The notes under the pieces are model-generated. The model saw nothing but the letters and a program-made list of their open reading frames with translations, ran no database searches and was not told the origin of the DNA. The position numbers were made by a program, and so were the translations under genes. From NCBI GenBank assembly GCA_013359345.1, contig JABWCA010000013.1:1-33603 (forward strand): a DNA stretch of 33,603 bases. The letters are read 5' to 3'. Each line of letters begins with the position of its first letter. The stretch's first letter is position 1. Below, one piece after another: positions 30,113 through 33,603 of the stretch. The DNA is from Ignavibacteriaceae bacterium. Lineage in GTDB: Bacteria; Bacteroidota; Ignavibacteria; Ignavibacteriales; Ignavibacteriaceae.

Positions 30113-33058
30113 ATGCGTACTAAAATACGTTCACTGTTAGTAATAGCAGCCGTACTGATTATCTGCACTTCTGTGAAAGCCCAGCTTTCAGATCTGCTCC
30201 TGAACAGAATGATTGATTCTGTGTTCACGAATCAGGATAAGATAAAGCTCCGTTCTGTTTACGGGTCTACTCCGGCTCTGTCCGATTTTAACTTCCTTTA
30301 TGAGCAGGCTAACCACTACGAAAAATCTCTTCAGTATGACAGTCTTGCCTCAGTTCTGTTTTATGCAATGCTCACCAGAGACAAGTACACAGTATCATCG
30401 ATTCTTTATTCTGTTGCAACTGTAAAGATGCTGAACGGAGAGCATTTTTATGCGATAGAAATAATTGATAAGGTGTTTGAGTTTTTCAGAAGAGCTAATA
30501 ACCGTTCATTTCTGTCATCATTTTATTTCCTCAAGGGTCAGGCATACATTAATATGTCGATGTTTGACGATGCGGTTTCTCAGATCAGCGCAGGTATAGG
30601 GCTTTCAAAACAATCGGGTTATCAGGGGGAAACGGGCTATGGCTATTTTATTCTGGGGGACCTTTATGATTCAATCGGGGAGAGGGATTCGGCAAAAGCT
30701 GCATATAGTCTGGCAATGAAGAATTATGAACAGATTAATGAAGCGCAGGGAATGGCTAACTGCTGTTTCAGACTCTCAGAGATGGCACTCAGAGAAACGG
30801 ATATCCTTACAAGCCTTAAATATCTTGATGAGGCGGGTGCAATTTACCGTGAGATTGGTGATTATCAGGGACTTGGTAACATTTATTACACTCTCGGCAA
30901 AATCTACGGAACAATAAATCAGGAGCAGAAAGAGAAAACATACTATGACTCGGCATATGTTTACTATAGTTACACGGCCGATCTGCTTGGAAGGGGAAAT
31001 GTGAAAACCAGGCTGGGAGATCTGTTCCTGAGAGAAGAAGATTATGAATCCGCAAAGAAGGCTTATTCTGAGGCATCTGCTTTTCTTGAAAAAATAGGGG
31101 AGGCATCGGGTCTTGGCAGCACTTATCTCGGTCTGGGTAAGGCGTATATGTATCTCAATGAAGAAGACTCGGCAATGATACAGTTTAATAGGTCGCTGGG
31201 TTACTTTGAGCGGGACAGAACTGAACTGGGCAAGGGAAATGTATGGCTTGAGATCGGAAACATGCGGATAATGGCCCGCCGATTCACTGAGGCAGATACT
31301 GCTTTCGGTCTTGCTCTTAAATCTTATATCAACTGTCAGAATAAACTAAATATGGCCTGGGCGAACTTTAGTCTCGGGTTTACAGGTGAGCAGCTGGGAA
31401 GCAATGACACTGCCCTGATACGATATAAAACGGCACTTTCACTTCTTGATCAGGTTCGTGATGAAACGGGATTCTCTGAGATGAAACTGACATTTCAGGA
31501 GAGGATGTATTCAAGCTACTCCACTGCCATCGGGTTTATGCTGAGGAACGGATTTTACAGGGATGCCCAGCAGTATGCAGAGGCTGTGAAATCGAGAACT
31601 TTTCTTGACCAGATTGCCGAGAAGAAGACGATAGATTTTGATAAGGAGATTGATCCTCAGCTTCGCTTTTCCAGAGATAATATTATTAACACCCTGGCAA
31701 ACCTGAAGACTTACACTCAGCAGGTGAGGGATGACTCTCAGAGAAACATGCTGCTTGATTCAATTAAAAACTATGAAAATCACCTTGAAGAAGTAATAAG
31801 AAAAATCAGATTCAGTAACCCAAGGTTTGCGGCTGTCAGATATTTTGAGCCTGCCGGACTTGAACAGATTCAACAGGCACTCAGGGAGGATGAGATTATA
31901 CTTTCATATCTTCAGTTTTCTGAAGCGATTACCACTTTCATAATAGATAAAAAAGGGATGGAAGTCACAATTAAGGATGTAAGCTCTGCAGTAATTGACT
32001 CACTTACCGAATCAGCGCTTGCTCTGATGAAAGCAACTGCACTCAGAGGTGCCGAAGAGATAGGCGATGAGGAGCAGCCTGATTCACTTTTATGGCAGAA
32101 TGCACTGGCAGATCTGCATGATATTCTGATTACGCCCGCATCAGAGTTCCTCACCGGGAAAAAGGCTGTTGTAATTATACCGTCAGGAAAACTCTCGGTA
32201 ATTCCTTTTGAAATGCTGATCACCGGCAGAGAGAACGGGCAGGTCAGATTCCTGACAGAGGATTATACAATCAGCTACTCGCAGAGCAGTACACTTTTCA
32301 GCCTGTACCGAAGCGAGTTAAAACCGGCTGCATCCCGCAAAATCACAAGCTTTGTTGCATTTGGTGATCCGGTTTATGATTATGATTCGTACAAGGCAGG
32401 TCTTCCGGAAAAGGGTGTTCCGGGAACCAGAGGTGCAGATGAGAACCTCTATGAAGAGCAGAATCGTGAGAGTTTTCTGAGGCTGGGTGAGGTGCTTAAC
32501 AGACTGCCTGCCACCTCAGCAGAGATCAGTACGATCAGTGATATAATGACATCAAACGGTATAAATGCAACCGCATTTTTGAGGGCCGATGCCACTGAAG
32601 AGAACGCAAAATCTGATGTGACAGCAAATGCTGATATCATTTCTTTTGCATGCCATGGTCTGCTTTCTGATGAGTACCAGTCGCTTGCGCTGAGCAGAAT
32701 ACCGGGAGCAAAAGAGGACGGCTTTTTCACCATTGAAGAAATAATGACAATGAACTGGAAGGCAGGCCTGGTTGTCCTTTCGGCCTGTAAAACGGGGAAA
32801 GGAAAGATACGGCGCGGTGAAGGGGTGATGGGGCTATCCCGTGCAGTTATGTATGCAGGAGCGGCTGCAGCGCTGGTATCCCTCTGGAGCGTTGAAGATA
32901 ATGCCACAAAGGAGCTTATGATTAATTTCTTCAGCCGGTATATATCGCAAAACATGAAAAAAACCGAAGCCCTCAGAATGGCAAAGCTTGATATGATAAA
33001 ATCGGGTAAGTATTCCAATCCGTTTTACTGGGCTGCTTTTATTATGTACGGAGAGTAG
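30113..33058 (+). CDS. Exported TPR-CHAT protein (clan CD peptidase-like)
   Basis: The 981-residue product has a signal peptide (cleavage likely after Ala23), at least eight TPR-like repeats over about 60-440 (YLGLGKAYMYLNEEDSAMIQF, YYTLGKIYGTINQEQKEKTYY), a helical linker (about 480-590), and a C-terminal CHAT domain. The CHAT catalytic pair is intact: His848 in FACHGLLSDEYQSLALS and Cys892 in VLSACKTGKGK, followed by GVMGLSRAVMYAGAAAALVSLW. CHAT domains are caspase/separase-like proteases. Most studied ones are cytoplasmic, whereas this protein should act outside the inner membrane. Its target is unknown. A caspase-family gene follows 95 bases downstream. Confidence 0.92.
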   Translation: MRTKIRSLLVIAAVLIICTSVKAQLSDLLLNRMIDSVFTNQDKIKLRSVYGSTPALSDFNFLYEQANHYEKSLQYDSLASVLFYAMLTRDKYTVSSILYSVATVKMLNGEHFYAIEIIDKVFEFFRRANNRSFLSSFYFLKGQAYINMSMFDDAVSQISAGIGLSKQSGYQGETGYGYFILGDLYDSIGERDSAKAAYSLAMKNYEQINEAQGMANCCFRLSEMALRETDILTSLKYLDEAGAIYREIGDYQGLGNIYYTLGKIYGTINQEQKEKTYYDSAYVYYSYTADLLGRGNVKTRLGDLFLREEDYESAKKAYSEASAFLEKIGEASGLGSTYLGLGKAYMYLNEEDSAMIQFNRSLGYFERDRTELGKGNVWLEIGNMRIMARRFTEADTAFGLALKSYINCQNKLNMAWANFSLGFTGEQLGSNDTALIRYKTALSLLDQVRDETGFSEMKLTFQERMYSSYSTAIGFMLRNGFYRDAQQYAEAVKSRTFLDQIAEKKTIDFDKEIDPQLRFSRDNIINTLANLKTYTQQVRDDSQRNMLLDSIKNYENHLEEVIRKIRFSNPRFAAVRYFEPAGLEQIQQALREDEIILSYLQFSEAITTFIIDKKGMEVTIKDVSSAVIDSLTESALALMKATALRGAEEIGDEEQPDSLLWQNALADLHDILITPASEFLTGKKAVVIIPSGKLSVIPFEMLITGRENGQVRFLTEDYTISYSQSSTLFSLYRSELKPAASRKITSFVAFGDPVYDYDSYKAGLPEKGVPGTRGADENLYEEQNRESFLRLGEVLNRLPATSAEISTISDIMTSNGINATAFLRADATEENAKSDVTANADIISFACHGLLSDEYQSLALSRIPGAKEDGFFTIEEIMTMNWKAGLVVLSACKTGKGKIRRGEGVMGLSRAVMYAGAAAALVSLWSVEDNATKELMINFFSRYISQNMKKTEALRMAKLDMIKSGKYSNPFYWAAFIMYGE

Positions 33059-33153
33059 GCGGTTCACGGAGAGAAGAGATAAAACCGCTTTACTCAGAAA
33101 AGTTTTAATTCAATAAAAAGAAATCCGGATGTTTTTCCGGCGTCTGAATTATC

Positions 33154-33603
33154 ATGAATAAAAGATACTGTATCTGTCAGTTTTTATGCCTTTTATTGCT
33201 GTTCATAAGCATCACATCTGCACAGCAGCCTGTTAAACGAGCGCTGATTACCGGGATATCCGAGTTTAAGTATTTCCCGTATATTAACGGCGAAAATGAC
33301 ATCAGGCTGATAAGTGAGGCGCTTGCTGAACAGAAATTCACCGATATAAGAGTGCTTGCCGGTAAACAAGCGACCAAACAGAACCTGATGGCCGCATTTG
33401 ACACTCTGATAAATGATACAGGACCCGGCGATATAATCGTTCTCCATTTTTCAACGCACGGTCAGCAGATTTACGATGTCAGCGGTGATGAACCTGACGG
33501 GCTTGATGAAGCAATGGTTATGTATGACTCGTATCCCGAATTCAGGGATGGTTACACAGGCCAGAATCATTTCAGTGACGATGAATTTGAGATTGTGCTG
33601 GAG
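33154..33603 (+). CDS. Exported caspase-family (peptidase C14) protein, 3' truncated
   Basis: The frame is open from ATG 33154 to the window edge (150 codons). It starts with a signal peptide (MNKRYCICQFLCLLLLFISI..., cleavage likely after Ala23), then RALITGISEFKYFPYINGENDI, matching the caspase/metacaspase opening strand and N-D-x2 motif, and HFSTHGQQIYDVSGDEPDG with catalytic His102, followed by LDEAMVMYD. The catalytic Cys should lie beyond the window. Lipid, TPR or other C-terminal domains cannot be seen. The gene is in the same direction as the TPR-CHAT gene and may be cotranscribed; a short CCGGA/TCCGG hairpin lies between them. Confidence 0.88.
   Translation, partial: MNKRYCICQFLCLLLLFISITSAQQPVKRALITGISEFKYFPYINGENDIRLISEALAEQKFTDIRVLAGKQATKQNLMAAFDTLINDTGPGDIIVLHFSTHGQQIYDVSGDEPDGLDEAMVMYDSYPEFRDGYTGQNHFSDDEFEIVLE

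Noticed and set aside
30113-33603. Type III-E CRISPR-associated TPR-CHAT (Craspase-like) system
   Set aside because: Both proteins carry signal peptides and no Cas7-11, CRISPR array or other cas gene is in the window.

Overview
The window looks like a chromosomal segment from a moderate-GC bacterium of the Fibrobacteres-Chlorobi-Bacteroidetes group, most likely an Ignavibacteria-type anaerobe or facultative anaerobe. This is inference. It rests on separate secD and secF genes, a tiny Lys/Arg-rich AURKAIP1/COX24-type ribosomal protein, an expanded-family AAA-ATPase/PD-(D/E)XK protein, a TPR-CHAT protein, dispersed palindromic repeats, and visible Shine-Dalgarno sequences before many genes. No rRNA gene is present to confirm the taxonomy.

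Layout. Positions 1-943 hold the tail of an unidentified gene, a terminator, tRNA-Gly(CCC) and a block of palindromic repeats. Positions 944-4024 are secD-secF on the minus strand. Positions 4253-6100 encode an M3 oligoendopeptidase F. Positions 6101-7040 hold no convincing gene but carry a 14-bp tandem repeat, a perfect 30-bp palindrome and a 66-bp tandem array. Positions 7041-9477 hold a Pro/Gln/Tyr-rich membrane-anchored protein (minus strand), then HU, a zinc-ribbon/TPR membrane protein, the COX24-type protein and tRNA-Thr(CGT). Positions 9595-9996 encode an orphan HI0074-like protein.

The most notable region is 10447-18357, where seven closely spaced genes run on the plus strand. A fusion of an [FeFe]-hydrogenase-like sensor with a histidine kinase is followed by a lone receiver, a receiver-PAS-histidine kinase hybrid and a second lone receiver. 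The three genes of a trimeric NAD-linked [FeFe] hydrogenase (hydC, hydB, hydA) complete the set. The arrangement suggests that a hydrogen- or redox-sensing phosphorelay controls the hydrogenase beside it. HydB is short and HydA has an altered L1 motif, so whether the enzyme bifurcates electrons is open. Hydrogenase maturation genes (hydE, hydF, hydG) are not in the window.

Positions 19066-20772 encode an A/T-rich AAA-ATPase/PD-(D/E)XK protein, probably mobile or acquired. Positions 21100-22023 (minus strand) encode a small secreted YD-repeat-like protein. Positions 22361-29505 look like one transcription unit: a LonB/LonH-type protease, pyruvate kinase, AmrS-type radical SAM enzyme, a family 2 glycosyltransferase that appears to start at ACG, NAD kinase and a thioredoxin-fold lipoprotein. 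A second repeat-rich gap (29506-30112) carries copies of the repeats seen near the left end. The window closes with an exported TPR-CHAT protein and the start of an exported caspase-family protein, two neighbouring clan CD peptidase-like proteins.
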